From Sphingomonas sp. Mn802worker (GTDB lineage: Bacteria > Pseudomonadota > Alphaproteobacteria > Sphingomonadales > Sphingomonadaceae), in contig NZ_AORY01000002.1 in NCBI RefSeq assembly GCF_000382485.1, forward strand, positions 186,001 to 250,000: DNA of 64,000 bases, read 5' to 3'. Every line of letters begins with the position of its first letter. The first letter of the stretch is position 1. A program made the translations under genes and the position numbers. Below are positions 8,746-18,800 of this stretch, in pieces. The notes below the pieces were generated by a model. The model was not told the DNA's origin. It made no database searches and worked only from the letters and a program-made list of their open reading frames with translations.

Positions 8746-9828
8746 ATGGCCCAGGCACCTGTTCGCTACTCCCCAGACATCGAGGACGTGAAGTCCGACG
8801 AGGCGGAGACGATCGCGAAGCTGAACGAGACGTTCGACACCATCCTCGAGAAAACCGCCGAGGATTACGGTCATGCCGTTCGATCGGTGCATGCCAAGGC
8901 GCATGGGTTCCTCGAAGGCACGCTCACCATCCACGGCGACCTTCCAGCCGAGCTCGCGCAGGGCATGTTTGCGACGCCGGGTGACCACAAGATCGTGATG
9001 CGGTTCTCGACCAATGCCGGCGACATCCTGCCCGACACGATCAGCCTGCCGCGTGGTCTGGCGTTGAAGGTGATGGATGTTCAAGGTGATCGTCTGCCGG
9101 GTGCCGACGGACGCACGCAAGACTTCGTGATGGTCAACGGCCCAGTCTTTCAGAACAAGACCGCCGATCAGTTCCTCAGCAACCTCAAGCTGCTGGCCGG
9201 CACGACCGACAGGCTGGAGGGAACGAAGGAGGCGATGTCGAAGGTGCTGCGCGGCGTGAACACCGTCCTGAGCGCAGTCGGGATCGAGAGTCCCAAGGTG
9301 CAGACGCTCGGCGGCGCCCCCAACACCGATCCGCTGGGGGAAACCTACTTCAGCGTCACGCCATTCCGTTACGGTGACTACGTCGCGAAGTTTGCGATTT
9401 TCCCTGTGTCGAAGGACCTGACCGACCAGACAGGCACGACGATCGATGCCAGCACACGCCCGGATGCGCTGCGCGACGTGATCCGCACGGAAACCCAGGT
9501 GTTCGAGATGGAATGGGAGTTGCGCGTTCAGTTGTGCCGAGACCTCGACAAGCAGCCGATCGAGGATCCGACCACCGAGTGGAAGCAGGACGACGCGCCG
9601 TTCCAGACCGTGGCGACCATCCGCGCGGCGAAGCAGGACAGCCTGAGCGAGGACAAGTTCCAGCACATCAACGAGGAAATGCGCTTCGCGATCTGGACGG
9701 GTCTCGCCGCGCACCGGCCACTCGGCAACATCAATCGCGCGCGCAATGAAACTTACCGTCACTCCGCGAACTTCCGTGCCCGGGTGAACGGCTGCCCCTT
9801 CCACGAACCGGTCGGCGCGCAAGCGTGA
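8746..9828 (+). CDS. Catalase-fold heme protein (SrpA-like), first copy
   Basis: This is a catalase-core protein of the minimal type (about 360 aa, versus 480+ for true catalases) without a signal peptide. The distal-His region (HAVRSVHAKAHG) and the C-terminal segment NINRARNETY, which aligns with the Arg/Tyr heme-ligand region of catalases, are conserved. Such proteins bind heme and show peroxidase more often than catalase activity; the physiological substrate is not established. AGAGGATCAATC precedes the ATG. The next gene is a diverged tandem paralogue, so this is a duplicated pair that probably acts together against peroxides. Confidence 0.82.
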   Translation: MAQAPVRYSPDIEDVKSDEAETIAKLNETFDTILEKTAEDYGHAVRSVHAKAHGFLEGTLTIHGDLPAELAQGMFATPGDHKIVMRFSTNAGDILPDTISLPRGLALKVMDVQGDRLPGADGRTQDFVMVNGPVFQNKTADQFLSNLKLLAGTTDRLEGTKEAMSKVLRGVNTVLSAVGIESPKVQTLGGAPNTDPLGETYFSVTPFRYGDYVAKFAIFPVSKDLTDQTGTTIDASTRPDALRDVIRTETQVFEMEWELRVQLCRDLDKQPIEDPTTEWKQDDAPFQTVATIRAAKQDSLSEDKFQHINEEMRFAIWTGLAAHRPLGNINRARNETYRHSANFRARVNGCPFHEPVGAQA

Positions 9829-9860
9829 CCAGCAATCAGGCAGACATCGGAGCGGGTACA

Positions 9861-10946
9861 ATGACCTATCTACGCTACAGCGACGACATCGAGACGCGCG
9901 AGCCGGACGAGCAGGAAAGCATCGACGGCATCATCAAGGGCATGACTCAGGAGAGTCAGACGGTCGAGAAGCGCGACGGTCACGCGGTCCGCGCCAGCCA
10001 CGCCAAGAGCACCGCCTGCGTCATCGGCACGCTGACGGTCGCCGCCGACCTGCCGCCCGAGCTCGCGCAAGGATTGTTCGCCAACCCGGGCACCTTCGAC
10101 GTGGCTGTCCGCTTCGCGCAGGGGCCGGGAGAGAAGCTCGGCGACCGCGTGTCGACGCACCGCGGCATGTCGGTCAAGGTGTTCGGCGTCGAAGGCGATA
10201 AGCTGCCGGGCCATGATGCGCCGACGCAGGACTTCGTGCTGGCAAGCGGCACGACGTTTCCGGCGGGGACGGCCGCGGGGTTCCTGTCGCAGGCCAAGAA
10301 GATCGGCTTGACCGTACCGATGCCCGAGGGGGCGAAGAGCGCGGCGGCGTCGATCGCGCGCAACATCAACAAGGTGCTGAACGCGGTCGGCGTCGGCCCC
10401 AGCCCGACGCTCGACTTCTACGGGCACCCGTTCAGCCACCCGCTGGCGGAGCCTTATTTCAGCCAGTGCCCGATCCGCTTCGGCGACCATGTCGCGAAGA
10501 TCGGCGCGTTCCCTGTCGCGCCGGAGCAGCAGGCGTTGACGGACTGGCGACTCGACCCGCACGAGGACGAGAACGGCTTTCGTCACGCCGCGGTCGAGTA
10601 TTTCGGCGGCAACGATGCGGTGTTCGAACTGCGCGCGCAGCTGTGGGCCGATGCGACGACGCAGCCGATCGAGGATACATCGGTCGATTGGCCGACGAGC
10701 GCGAGTGAGTACCGCACGATCGCGACGATCAGGCTGCCGCGACAGGCGGCATATGGCCCCGAGCGGGTGCGTTACTTCGACGAAGTGATGACGTTCCGCC
10801 CGGCGCACAGCCTGGCGGTGCATCGCCCACTGGGGGGCGTCATGCGCGCGCGGATGCAGGTCTACCAGGCGCTCAGCGACTTCCGCCACCGTGAGAACGG
10901 CATTGAAGCGGCGAACACTGGCAGCGTGGATGACATCCCCGCCTGA
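9861..10946 (+). CDS. Catalase-fold heme protein, second tandem copy
   Basis: This is a paralogue of the preceding gene, colinear throughout (YSxDIE start, HAVRASHAKS, LPPELAQGLFA, the heme-ligand-type MRARMQVY near the end). The frame is open from a GTG at 9825 that overlaps the upstream stop, but I prefer ATG 9861: it aligns exactly with the start of the first copy and has GGAG upstream. The C-terminus differs (about 15 extra residues, acidic). Predicted cytoplasmic heme peroxidase/catalase-like activity, inferred by family. The two copies are clearly diverged, which indicates an old duplication rather than a recent one. Confidence 0.8.
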   Translation: MTYLRYSDDIETREPDEQESIDGIIKGMTQESQTVEKRDGHAVRASHAKSTACVIGTLTVAADLPPELAQGLFANPGTFDVAVRFAQGPGEKLGDRVSTHRGMSVKVFGVEGDKLPGHDAPTQDFVLASGTTFPAGTAAGFLSQAKKIGLTVPMPEGAKSAAASIARNINKVLNAVGVGPSPTLDFYGHPFSHPLAEPYFSQCPIRFGDHVAKIGAFPVAPEQQALTDWRLDPHEDENGFRHAAVEYFGGNDAVFELRAQLWADATTQPIEDTSVDWPTSASEYRTIATIRLPRQAAYGPERVRYFDEVMTFRPAHSLAVHRPLGGVMRARMQVYQALSDFRHRENGIEAANTGSVDDIPA

Positions 10947-11069
10947 GCACGCCTCTGCATAGACCGTGTTTAGCCGATGCTTTCATCACGCTTGCCGCAC
11001 CCAATGCGATCTCTCGCATTTCACTATCATCCAGCGCGCGCCATGCGCCGTTCGACACCGGAGACAATC

Positions 11070-12182
11070 ATGCGCTCTAAGACCCGCTTTCTTGCCACTC
11101 TCGCCCTCGCCGGTACGCTGCTCGGTGCCGGGACCATCGCTTATGCCCAGGCCGGTGCCGGCGGGCTCAAGCAGGAGGCACAGTTCGACCATCAGGCAAC
11201 CGGCGTCGCGGTCACGGCCGATGGCCGCCGCTTCGTCAACTTTCCGCGCTGGACCGATGACGCGCCGATCTCGGTCGCCGAGGTGATGAAGGACGGATCG
11301 CTTCGCCCCTACCCCGACGCGAAGTGGAACAGCTGGCGCAACGCGCGCAGCAGTGAACTGCCCGTCGGCGACTATTTCGTCTGCGTCCAATCGATCGTTC
11401 CGGACGGCAAGGGCAACCTCTGGGTGGTCGATCCCGGTGCGCCCGGTAACGAGAAGATCCTCGAAGGCGCACCTAAGTTGGTCAAGATTGACCTCAAGAC
11501 CAATCGCGTGACCAAGGTCATTCCCGTGCCCGGCGATGTCGCGCTGCAAGGCACCTACCTCAACGACATCCGCTTCTCGCCCGATGGCAAGACTGGCTAC
11601 ATCACCGACAGCGGCACGCGCGGCGCGATCATCGTCGTCGATCTGGAGAGCGGCCGGTCGTTCCGCACGCTCGACGGCCATCCCGCGACGCAGATCGACA
11701 AGACGGTCAAGGTCACCCTCGATGGTCGTCCGCTCGTTCGGCCCGATGGTCGCCAGCCCGCCTTTGCGGCCGACGGCATCGCCATCTCGAACGACGGTCG
11801 CACGCTCTACTGGCAGGCGCTGACGGGCAAGACGCTCTACTCGATCGACACCGCGCTGCTGCGCGATGGCGTCAGCGAGACGCAGCGCGGCGCGGGTGTC
11901 CGCACGGTCGCGCAGACGCAGGTCGCCGACGGCTTGTGGATGAGCAAGGCGGGGACGCTCTATATCACCTCGCCTACCGATTATTCGATCAAGCGGTTGA
12001 ACGGCACGGCGGTGCAGAACGTCCTCACTGACCGCCGTCTGCGCTGGCCCGACACCTTCTCGGAAGGGCGTGACGGGCGCATCTACGTCACCGCCAGTCA
12101 CATCCAGGACACCAACTGGTTCAAGCCCGCCGCCCCACCGTCGATCCGCACCGAGCTCTTCTCGTTCGCCGGTGCTCGCTGA
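11070..12182 (+). CDS. Exported major-royal-jelly/Yellow-family beta-propeller protein
   Basis: A clear signal peptide (MRSKTRFLATLALAGTLLG, cleavage after AYAQA) sits at the ATG 11070, which has GGAG 6 bases upstream; an in-frame extension to 10977 lacks this and is rejected. The mature part is a six-bladed propeller-type sequence with repeated motifs such as GNLWVVDPG, YLNDIRFSPDG, AADGIAISNDGRTLYW and GTLYITSPTDYSI. Bacterial members resemble SMP-30/gluconolactonases in shape and act outside the cytoplasm; the substrate is unknown. It follows the catalase-like pair by 123 bp. Confidence 0.85.
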   Translation: MRSKTRFLATLALAGTLLGAGTIAYAQAGAGGLKQEAQFDHQATGVAVTADGRRFVNFPRWTDDAPISVAEVMKDGSLRPYPDAKWNSWRNARSSELPVGDYFVCVQSIVPDGKGNLWVVDPGAPGNEKILEGAPKLVKIDLKTNRVTKVIPVPGDVALQGTYLNDIRFSPDGKTGYITDSGTRGAIIVVDLESGRSFRTLDGHPATQIDKTVKVTLDGRPLVRPDGRQPAFAADGIAISNDGRTLYWQALTGKTLYSIDTALLRDGVSETQRGAGVRTVAQTQVADGLWMSKAGTLYITSPTDYSIKRLNGTAVQNVLTDRRLRWPDTFSEGRDGRIYVTASHIQDTNWFKPAAPPSIRTELFSFAGAR

Positions 12183-12723
12183 CATGGCGGGCACCAACAC
12201 GAAACGCTGAGCCGGCGCGCTCGCGCGAGGGCTCGTCGCCGGGCTCGACACAAGGCCTGCTGAGCTGCCTGCCCCGGCCAACAGGCAGTGATCCGCTGTT
12301 GCTTGGTTTGGAGCCAAGGCTGGAGGTCGCCGACCGCGCCTTTAGCATTGATGGCGCTGAAAGCACCGGCGCGGCCGACTTCGCGATGCTGTTACCAACA
12401 GCGCGCAGCCCCATTAATGATCGAAGCCGATTGTGAAGCAAGGCCGGATCGCTCCCATGCGCCACCGCTGGGAGAACCAGAAGCGCACGGGAGCTCCATC
12501 AACAGCGGATCACTGACCGAGAGCCCCGTCGAGCTTTCCGCCTCAATCCTGCAATCTGCCTAGGACCCCGCCGCAGCTTAAAAGCTAGGCAGGGCAAGGC
12601 ATTACCCGTGATCCACAGCTTTGTTCCTGGCCGCCGGCCGACCCCGTAGCGAAGCTGTTGATAAGTGGCCGCTTCGGCAATAAGCGACCGCGTCGACTGA
12701 TAAGGCTTTGAGAAGACGCTCTT
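12183..12723. other. Gene-free stretch of about 540 bp
   Basis: Only short spurious frames occur on both strands. The first 60 bp are GC-rich with weak dyads after the propeller-protein stop. The rest shows no recognisable RNA, repeat or terminator. It may hold promoters for the small gene at 12724. Confidence 0.5.
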
Positions 12724-12942
12724 ATGGATGATGCTCATGAGCGCGGGATCAAGGCAGGTCGTTCGCCCGAGGGTTGGGCTGGTCAATGTCCGTTCGGCTT
12801 CGATGAGCCGGTCGAACGCGCAGCATGGCTGAAAGGCTTCGGAGAGGGACGGGCTGTCTGCCCTCCCATCCCCTATGTCGAGAGTAGCGAGCCGCGTGAC
12901 ATTCCTTACGAGTTGTGGATCAGCCAACCACGCAGCCGTTAG
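12724..12942 (+). CDS. Ribosome modulation factor-like small protein
   Basis: The 72-aa product has the pattern of the RMF/CrpP-type superfamily: an N-terminal AHERGIKAGRS helix, a central Cys-Pro-aromatic turn (CPFGF) and a second helix with R.AWLKGF..G. In Escherichia coli RMF the matching elements are AHQRGYQAG, CPY and QWLGGW. RMF dimerises 70S ribosomes in stationary phase; whether this protein binds ribosomes is an inference from the motif. The C-terminus (from about residue 48) is extra. It is convergent with the response regulator, 11 bp away. The ATG is the first of a local cluster; the upstream ribosome site is weak. Confidence 0.6.
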   Translation: MDDAHERGIKAGRSPEGWAGQCPFGFDEPVERAAWLKGFGEGRAVCPPIPYVESSEPRDIPYELWISQPRSR

Positions 12943-12953
12943 GTGTCGGTCAC

Positions 12954-13352
12954 TCAGGCTGGCGCACCATCCTGATCGGGCACCAAGCGTCGCATCGCGT
13001 CCATGACCTCGCCACGATTAATTGGCTTAGGATAGAATTCGGCCCGCTCGGGAAGCTCGACACTTTCACGCGTAAAATATGCGGCGGTCAAGATGATCTC
13101 GATCGGCGGCCAGCGTTTGCGGATCGCCTCTGCAATCTCGATGCCCTTGCGACTGCGCGGCATATCAAGGTCCATGTAGACCAAGCGGATGTCGAGACGC
13201 TCTTGGAGGATCTGGATCGCGTCGGCGCTGCTCAGTGCCTCCACCGGTTCGAAACCTGCGCTCTCGACCATGGCGAGCGCGTCAAGCCGCAAGATCGGCT
13301 CGTCTTCGACCACCAGCACCGGCCATCGCTTGAGGGGTTGAGACTGTCCCAT
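12954..13352 (-). CDS. Single-domain response regulator
   Basis: This is a stand-alone receiver domain of 132 aa: acidic pocket VVEDEP (about residues 14-19), phospho-acceptor D61 in YMDLDMP, Thr in LTAAY and the conserved Lys in YPKPI. It has no output domain, so it works as a phosphate sink, relay or protein-binding switch. It is the third gene of a minus-strand operon, 16 bp after the HWE kinase (13369-15783), which is its probable phosphodonor. The hybrid kinase further upstream could also feed it. Confidence 0.9.
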   Translation of the reverse strand: MGQSQPLKRWPVLVVEDEPILRLDALAMVESAGFEPVEALSSADAIQILQERLDIRLVYMDLDMPRSRKGIEIAEAIRKRWPPIEIILTAAYFTRESVELPERAEFYPKPINRGEVMDAMRRLVPDQDGAPA

Positions 13353-13368
13353 TCGGTACGCTTACGCC

Positions 13369-15783
13369 TTACGCCTCTTGGACCTGATAGAGCGGCGCCG
13401 TCGCGCGCATCGTCAGACCTTCAGTTTCGTAGCAAAGCGTAACGCCTCCCGAGCCACTTAGACCCATGCGGATAATCCGCGACCCAAAACCTTTTCGGGT
13501 CGGCTCCACCGCCGGCGGACCGCCGCGCTCAGTCCAGCTGAAGTCGAGCACGTCCTTACCTTCGTGTTGGCTCACCGCCCATATCACCGCGACGCTGCCG
13601 TCCGCGGTGGTCAACGCGCCGTATTTGGCGGCGTTGGTCGCCAGTTCGTGCAGCATGAGGGAAAGCGCAAGCGTCGCACGTGGCCCCATCATCACGTCCG
13701 GGCCTGACAGCAGGAAGCGATCCTCACCGAAAGTCTCAAGCGCCTTCCGCGCCACCTCGTTCAACTTGGCACTCGACCAGTTGTCGCGGGTCAGCACATC
13801 GTTCGCCGAGGCGAGTGCGCCGAGCCGCTGACCAAACGCGGCGACGGCTTCCTGATCCTGCGCCTTGCCGAGCGTCTGGTGAGCAATAGCCTGCACCACG
13901 CTCATGGTGTTCTTGATGCGGTGCGCCAGCTCTCCGTTCAGAAGGTGCTGCTGTTCGCGCGCCTTCTGTAATTCGGTGTGATCGCGCGACACGGACAGGA
14001 TGCGGCTGACCTCACCATCCGGGCCAGGGATCGGCGACACCGAGATCGACCAGTGCTTGGGTGTTCCGAGGTAGGTGTCGGCAGCGGCTTCGAAGTGCGT
14101 CGTCTCACCTCGTTTGGCCGCTTCTATCGCTTCCATCGCGAGCGCAGAGCCGCCTCCCTTGAGGAAGTCGGGCCACGGGCAACCTCTTACCGAATTGAAG
14201 TCGCTGATCTCCATGACCTTCATGCCCTCGTCGCTCATGAACGAGAGACGCCCGTCCAGCTCCACCACCTTGATGCAATCGGTCGAGGCAGCGAGCACGC
14301 TGCTCAGGAAGGTGGCGGTCTCCTTTGCCTCCTTTTCCGCGCGACGACGATCGAGCGCGGTCCAGGTCCGATTGCCGGCATCGGCGATGAATTGCAGCTC
14401 TTCCAGCGTCCAATTGCGTGGCGCGTCAGAATTGACGGAGAGGATCGCGACCGTGCGGCCCTTCTCGATGATCGGACGGTTGACCAGGCTGCGGACCGAT
14501 ACCGATTCCAGCGGCGCGGTGTCGTCCAATGTGCGGGCATCGAGGCGAATGTCGGGGATGACGACAGTGCGACCTTGGCGCAGGTCTTCGGCGTAGCCGC
14601 CATAATCATCCATGCGGTAGGTGCCGGCGAGGCTGGGGTAGCCCGGTGCCGTCCAGTCGTTCGGCACGGTGAACGTCTCGCCGTCTTCACCGACCGCGCC
14701 GTAGCCCACGCGGCCAACGCCGAGTGTCCGGCCGATAATGGCGGTGGCGGCACGCACCACGTCGTCGGGATCGTTGATGGCTATCAGCGCTCTGCCAAGC
14801 TCGGCCAGCGCCTCGCGACGCTGGTCGGAGCGGACGCGATCGGTGACTTCTAGAAATAGCACGGTGAAGTGATCGGGTCCGGCTGGCTGGCACACTCCGT
14901 CATACCAGCGATGCAGATTACCGACCTGACACGTGAAGCGGATTGCCTGCCCCGTCTCGACGACCCGGGCAAACTCCATCACCCACTCATCCTCGATGCC
15001 GGGAAACACCTCGCGGATGGTGCGGCCTACAGCGCATCCGCGTTCGATGCCGACGAGATCATACCAAGCGCTGTTCACCTCCTCGTAGCACCAGTCGACG
15101 ATCACGCCGCTTGTGTCGCGCACCACCTTGGCGAAGATGAACCCTTCTTCCAACGTCTCGAACAGCTCGCGCCATTTGGTTTCGGTGTTCGCCAGCGTGA
15201 TGATCCCATTATCACGTTCGCGTAGCGCCTTAAGGCGCGGTGTGCTGTCAGAAGTGACATTCAACAGGCCGAGCACGTCCCCGCTGGCTCCGCGTATCGG
15301 AGAATAGGCGAAGTCCCACCACGTCTCTTCCGGAAACCCGTTGCGCGTCATGGTCAGCGGCTGATCGCGGAACGCTACGCTCTCGCCCGAGAACACGCGA
15401 TTGATCAGAGGCGCGATCTCAGGCCACAGCTCGGGCCACACCGTGGCCGTTGGCTGCCCCAGCGCCGCAGGGTGCCGCGCACCAAGGATGGGTGCGTAGC
15501 CGTCGTTGTAGAGCAGGATGCGTTCCGGGCCCCAAATGACGCACATCGGGTGAAGTGAGGCCAGCATCGTGTCGACAGTGACGCTGAGCGCGGCAGGCCA
15601 GGTGTCGCGAGCGCCCAACGGACTTGCCTGCCAATCGTGCGCGGCGATCAGGTCGGTCATGCGCGGTGCGTCATGCGCGTCGCTCAAGACAACGCCCTCA
15701 ACGTAGCTCACCATTCCTGCCGTCGCTTCCTCGACCGAACCATCAACAAATCCGCTTCCTAGATGCTGCGCCGTGCTGATCAT
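13369..15783 (-). CDS. PAS/GAF sensor histidine kinase, HWE family
   Basis: Domain order: N-terminal PAS-like sensor (about residues 50-180, DWQASPLGARDTWP), a second PAS (about 205-320), a GAF domain (about 335-480), a third PAS (about 490-600) and an HWE-type kinase core. The phospho-acceptor is H621 in ELAHRIKN, the N-box is HELATNAAKYGAL, and the diagnostic WxE (WTERGG) follows. No membrane segment is visible, so it senses cytoplasmic signals such as light, redox or small molecules. It is the second gene of the operon (59 bp after the RHH-kinase gene, 16 bp before the response regulator). The start at 15783 is reasonable but an internal Met near residue 43 also precedes the first domain. 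Confidence 0.9.
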   Translation of the reverse strand: MISTAQHLGSGFVDGSVEEATAGMVSYVEGVVLSDAHDAPRMTDLIAAHDWQASPLGARDTWPAALSVTVDTMLASLHPMCVIWGPERILLYNDGYAPILGARHPAALGQPTATVWPELWPEIAPLINRVFSGESVAFRDQPLTMTRNGFPEETWWDFAYSPIRGASGDVLGLLNVTSDSTPRLKALRERDNGIITLANTETKWRELFETLEEGFIFAKVVRDTSGVIVDWCYEEVNSAWYDLVGIERGCAVGRTIREVFPGIEDEWVMEFARVVETGQAIRFTCQVGNLHRWYDGVCQPAGPDHFTVLFLEVTDRVRSDQRREALAELGRALIAINDPDDVVRAATAIIGRTLGVGRVGYGAVGEDGETFTVPNDWTAPGYPSLAGTYRMDDYGGYAEDLRQGRTVVIPDIRLDARTLDDTAPLESVSVRSLVNRPIIEKGRTVAILSVNSDAPRNWTLEELQFIADAGNRTWTALDRRRAEKEAKETATFLSSVLAASTDCIKVVELDGRLSFMSDEGMKVMEISDFNSVRGCPWPDFLKGGGSALAMEAIEAAKRGETTHFEAAADTYLGTPKHWSISVSPIPGPDGEVSRILSVSRDHTELQKAREQQHLLNGELAHRIKNTMSVVQAIAHQTLGKAQDQEAVAAFGQRLGALASANDVLTRDNWSSAKLNEVARKALETFGEDRFLLSGPDVMMGPRATLALSLMLHELATNAAKYGALTTADGSVAVIWAVSQHEGKDVLDFSWTERGGPPAVEPTRKGFGSRIIRMGLSGSGGVTLCYETEGLTMRATAPLYQVQEA

Positions 15784-15842
15784 CGCCTCAGCTCTAAAGC
15801 ATGGCTCGGTAGCACCGATGGCTCGCAGCCTGTTCCCGCCTC

Positions 15843-18800
15843 TCAGGTCGTGCCGATCGTCACGGGCGTCTTGCCGGTGCTTTCCTCTGCCTCAGCGGTT
15901 CGAATAGCCTTGACCAATGCCTCAGCGTCGTAAGGCTTAGACAAAACGACGCAGTCCGCTTCGTTTGCCACCGCAGCAGGATCGCCGGTTGCAAACACGA
16001 CCACCGCGTCGGGGCGAAGATCACGCGCCCTATTGGCCAGTTCACGCCCCGACGCACCCGGCAAATTAAGGTCGGTAACCAACACATCCACAGGGGCCGT
16101 TTGCAAGGCCGTGAGAGCTTCTTCGGCGCTCGATGCTTCCACCACAACGAAGCCGGCCGCTTCGAGCATCTCACCGGTCGTCACTCGGATGAGATCGTCG
16201 TCCTCGACCAAGAGCGCCGTCTGCCGGATGGTGGAGGATGGAGCGATGGGTGCCGAGCACGTCGTGACCAGCTCAGGCGCCGCTGACCCTGTCGTTGCCA
16301 CTTGTCTGCGCTGCTGCTGGTTAGCCAGCACATGGCGGAACTTTCGGGCCAACGCGTCGCGCGTGTAAGGCTTGGATAGCAGCTCGATTCCTCGATCGAG
16401 CTTGCCGCCGTGCACGATCGAGTTTTCGGTGTAGCCGCTGGTAAAAAGCACGGCGAGATCGGGCAGGCGCTCTCGTGCCTTGCGCGCCAGTTCCGGGCTC
16501 TTGAGCTTACCCGGCATCACTACGTCGGTGAAAAGAATGTCGATGGGGATGCCGCTTTCGATCACCGCAAGCGCGCTGGTCGCTTCGGGTGCTTTCAGAA
16601 CGCGGTAGCCGAGGTCGGTCAGCATCTCGACGACGGTTGCACGAACCTCTTCGTCGTCCTCCACAACCAGCACGGTTTCCGTGCCGCCGGTGACCGGACC
16701 CGTATCGTTGACCACTTCGAGGTCCTCAGCGTCGGTAGCCCGCGGCAGATACAGCCGGATGGTCGTGCCTTCGCCGACCTCCGAATAGATGTTCACGTGG
16801 CCGCCGGACTGCTTGACGAAGCCGTAGACCATCGAGAGGCCAAGGCCCGAGCCTTTACCCTCCGCCTTGGTCGAGAAGAACGGCTCGAACACCTTGGCGA
16901 TGATCTCGGGCGACATGCCGGAGCCGGTGTCGCTCACTGCCAGCATGACGTACTGCCCAGGTGTTACTTCCTCGTGGAGGCGTGCGTATGCGTCGTCGAG
17001 GTGCGCGTTCGCCAACTCGATTGTCAGCTTGCCACGCCCCTCCATCGCGTCGCGCGCGTTGATCGCAAGATTGAGCAACGCATTCTCGATCTGTGCAGGG
17101 TCGATGAAGGTGTTCCAGAGACCACCCGAGAAGATGGTTTCGATCTCGATCGCCTCGCCGATCGCTCGGCGGAGCATGTCGTCCATGCCTTGAACGAAGC
17201 GGGTGACGTTGACGACCTTGGGCTCGAGCGCCTGACGCCGCCCGAATGCGAGCAATTGAGCGGCGAGCTTCGCGCCCCGCGTGACACCGGACATCGCGTT
17301 GTTGACGCGCTTCTCGGCCCGCTCGTTCCCGGCAACGTCCTGCATGAGCAGCTGGAGATTGCCGCCGACGACCTGAAGCAGATTGTTGAAGTCGTGCGCG
17401 ACGCCGCCCGTCAGCTTGCCGACCGTCTCCATCTTCTGTGCTTGCGCGAGCTTGACCTCTGCCTGGCGGCGCTCCGCGATCTCGTCGATCACGCGGCTCT
17501 CCAGTGTCTCGTTCAGCTGGCGGAGCTGATCCTCCGCGCGCTCGCGATGCCGAACCTGCCGCGACAAGCTGTCGGCGTGCTCGCGCAGGCTTGCCTCCGC
17601 CGCGCGCTGGTGGGTGATGTCGGTGTGGACACCAACCCACTCGCTGATCTCGCCGACATCGTCGAGAATGGGCAAGGCTCGGATTGCAAAGGTCCGCCAC
17701 TCGCCATCGTGACGGCACACACGGTGCTCGTGCACGAACATGCTGCGCGTGGACACGGCCTGGTTCCAGGCAATGACCGACGCAGCCGCGTCATCGGGGT
17801 GAACGGCAGAGGCCCAACCGAACCCTTGGTACTGGTCCTGGGTTTGCCCGGTCAGCAGGCTCCAGCCGGGCTGCTCGCCGACCATCCTTCCATCGGCGCT
17901 GTTGGTCCACAGAACTCCGTGCACCGCCTCCATCGCGGTGCGGAAGCGATTGTTACTCGCCTTGATCTCCCGCTCGCGCTCGACACGGTCACTAACGTCG
18001 ATGCCGAGGATGTAGACCCCGAGCGTCTCATCGTCCTCGGTGGTGTGCGGGACATAACGGAGCTCGGTCTGACGCGGACCGAGGTCACGGTGGTGGAGCA
18101 CAGTTTCGGCAACAAGCGAAGTGCCGCTCAACGCCAGCTCGAGGTCTGATGCTCGCGAGCGATAAGCCTCCTCGCTGAGCACGTCGCGCACGTGCCTGCC
18201 GATCATCGCTTCGGGAGCAATACCGAACCACGCTTCGTAGTCCGCATTCGCGAACCGGTAGACGTGATCGCGGTCTACGTACGACACCAGCATCGGCACA
18301 GCGTCTGAGATGCGACGCAGTTCGGCCTCGCTAGCCGACAGCTTCCGCTCGATCGCGATCCGCGCACTGTTGTCGATCATGGTGCAGAGCACGCCGCCTG
18401 GAACGCCGTCCGAGTCATAAACGGGTGTATAGAACAGACCCAGCACGAGGGTCTGGGGACCTGCCGGACGTTCGAAAACGATCGGCTGATCGAGATAGGA
18501 CCTGGTTTCTCCCGTGAGGACAGCCGCCAGCACCGGACGGTTCCAGTCCCACACCTCCGGGAACGCCTCTGCTACGGGCGTGCCAAGCGCCAACGGGTGA
18601 CGATCGCCTGCGATCTCGCGATAGGCATCGTTGTAGAACATGACGTGGTCCGGTCCCCACATCAGCACCTTGGCCACCGGCGAGTTGACCAGGTTTGAGA
18701 CGGTTGTCCGGAGCTCTGGCGACCAACCTTCCGGAGCGCCAAGAGGAGTCCGGCTCCAATCGCGATTGCGGATGAGGGAGCCGCATTCACCGCCTGCCAA

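Noticed and set aside
10986..12317. 443-codon minus-strand frame opposite the propeller-protein gene
   Set aside because: No ribosome site or domain, and the plus strand has a signal peptide and propeller repeats.
16410..18149. Long plus-strand open frame antisense to the hybrid kinase
   Set aside because: High GC leaves antisense frames open; composition is His/Arg/Val-rich without domains, while the opposite strand has complete kinase motifs.
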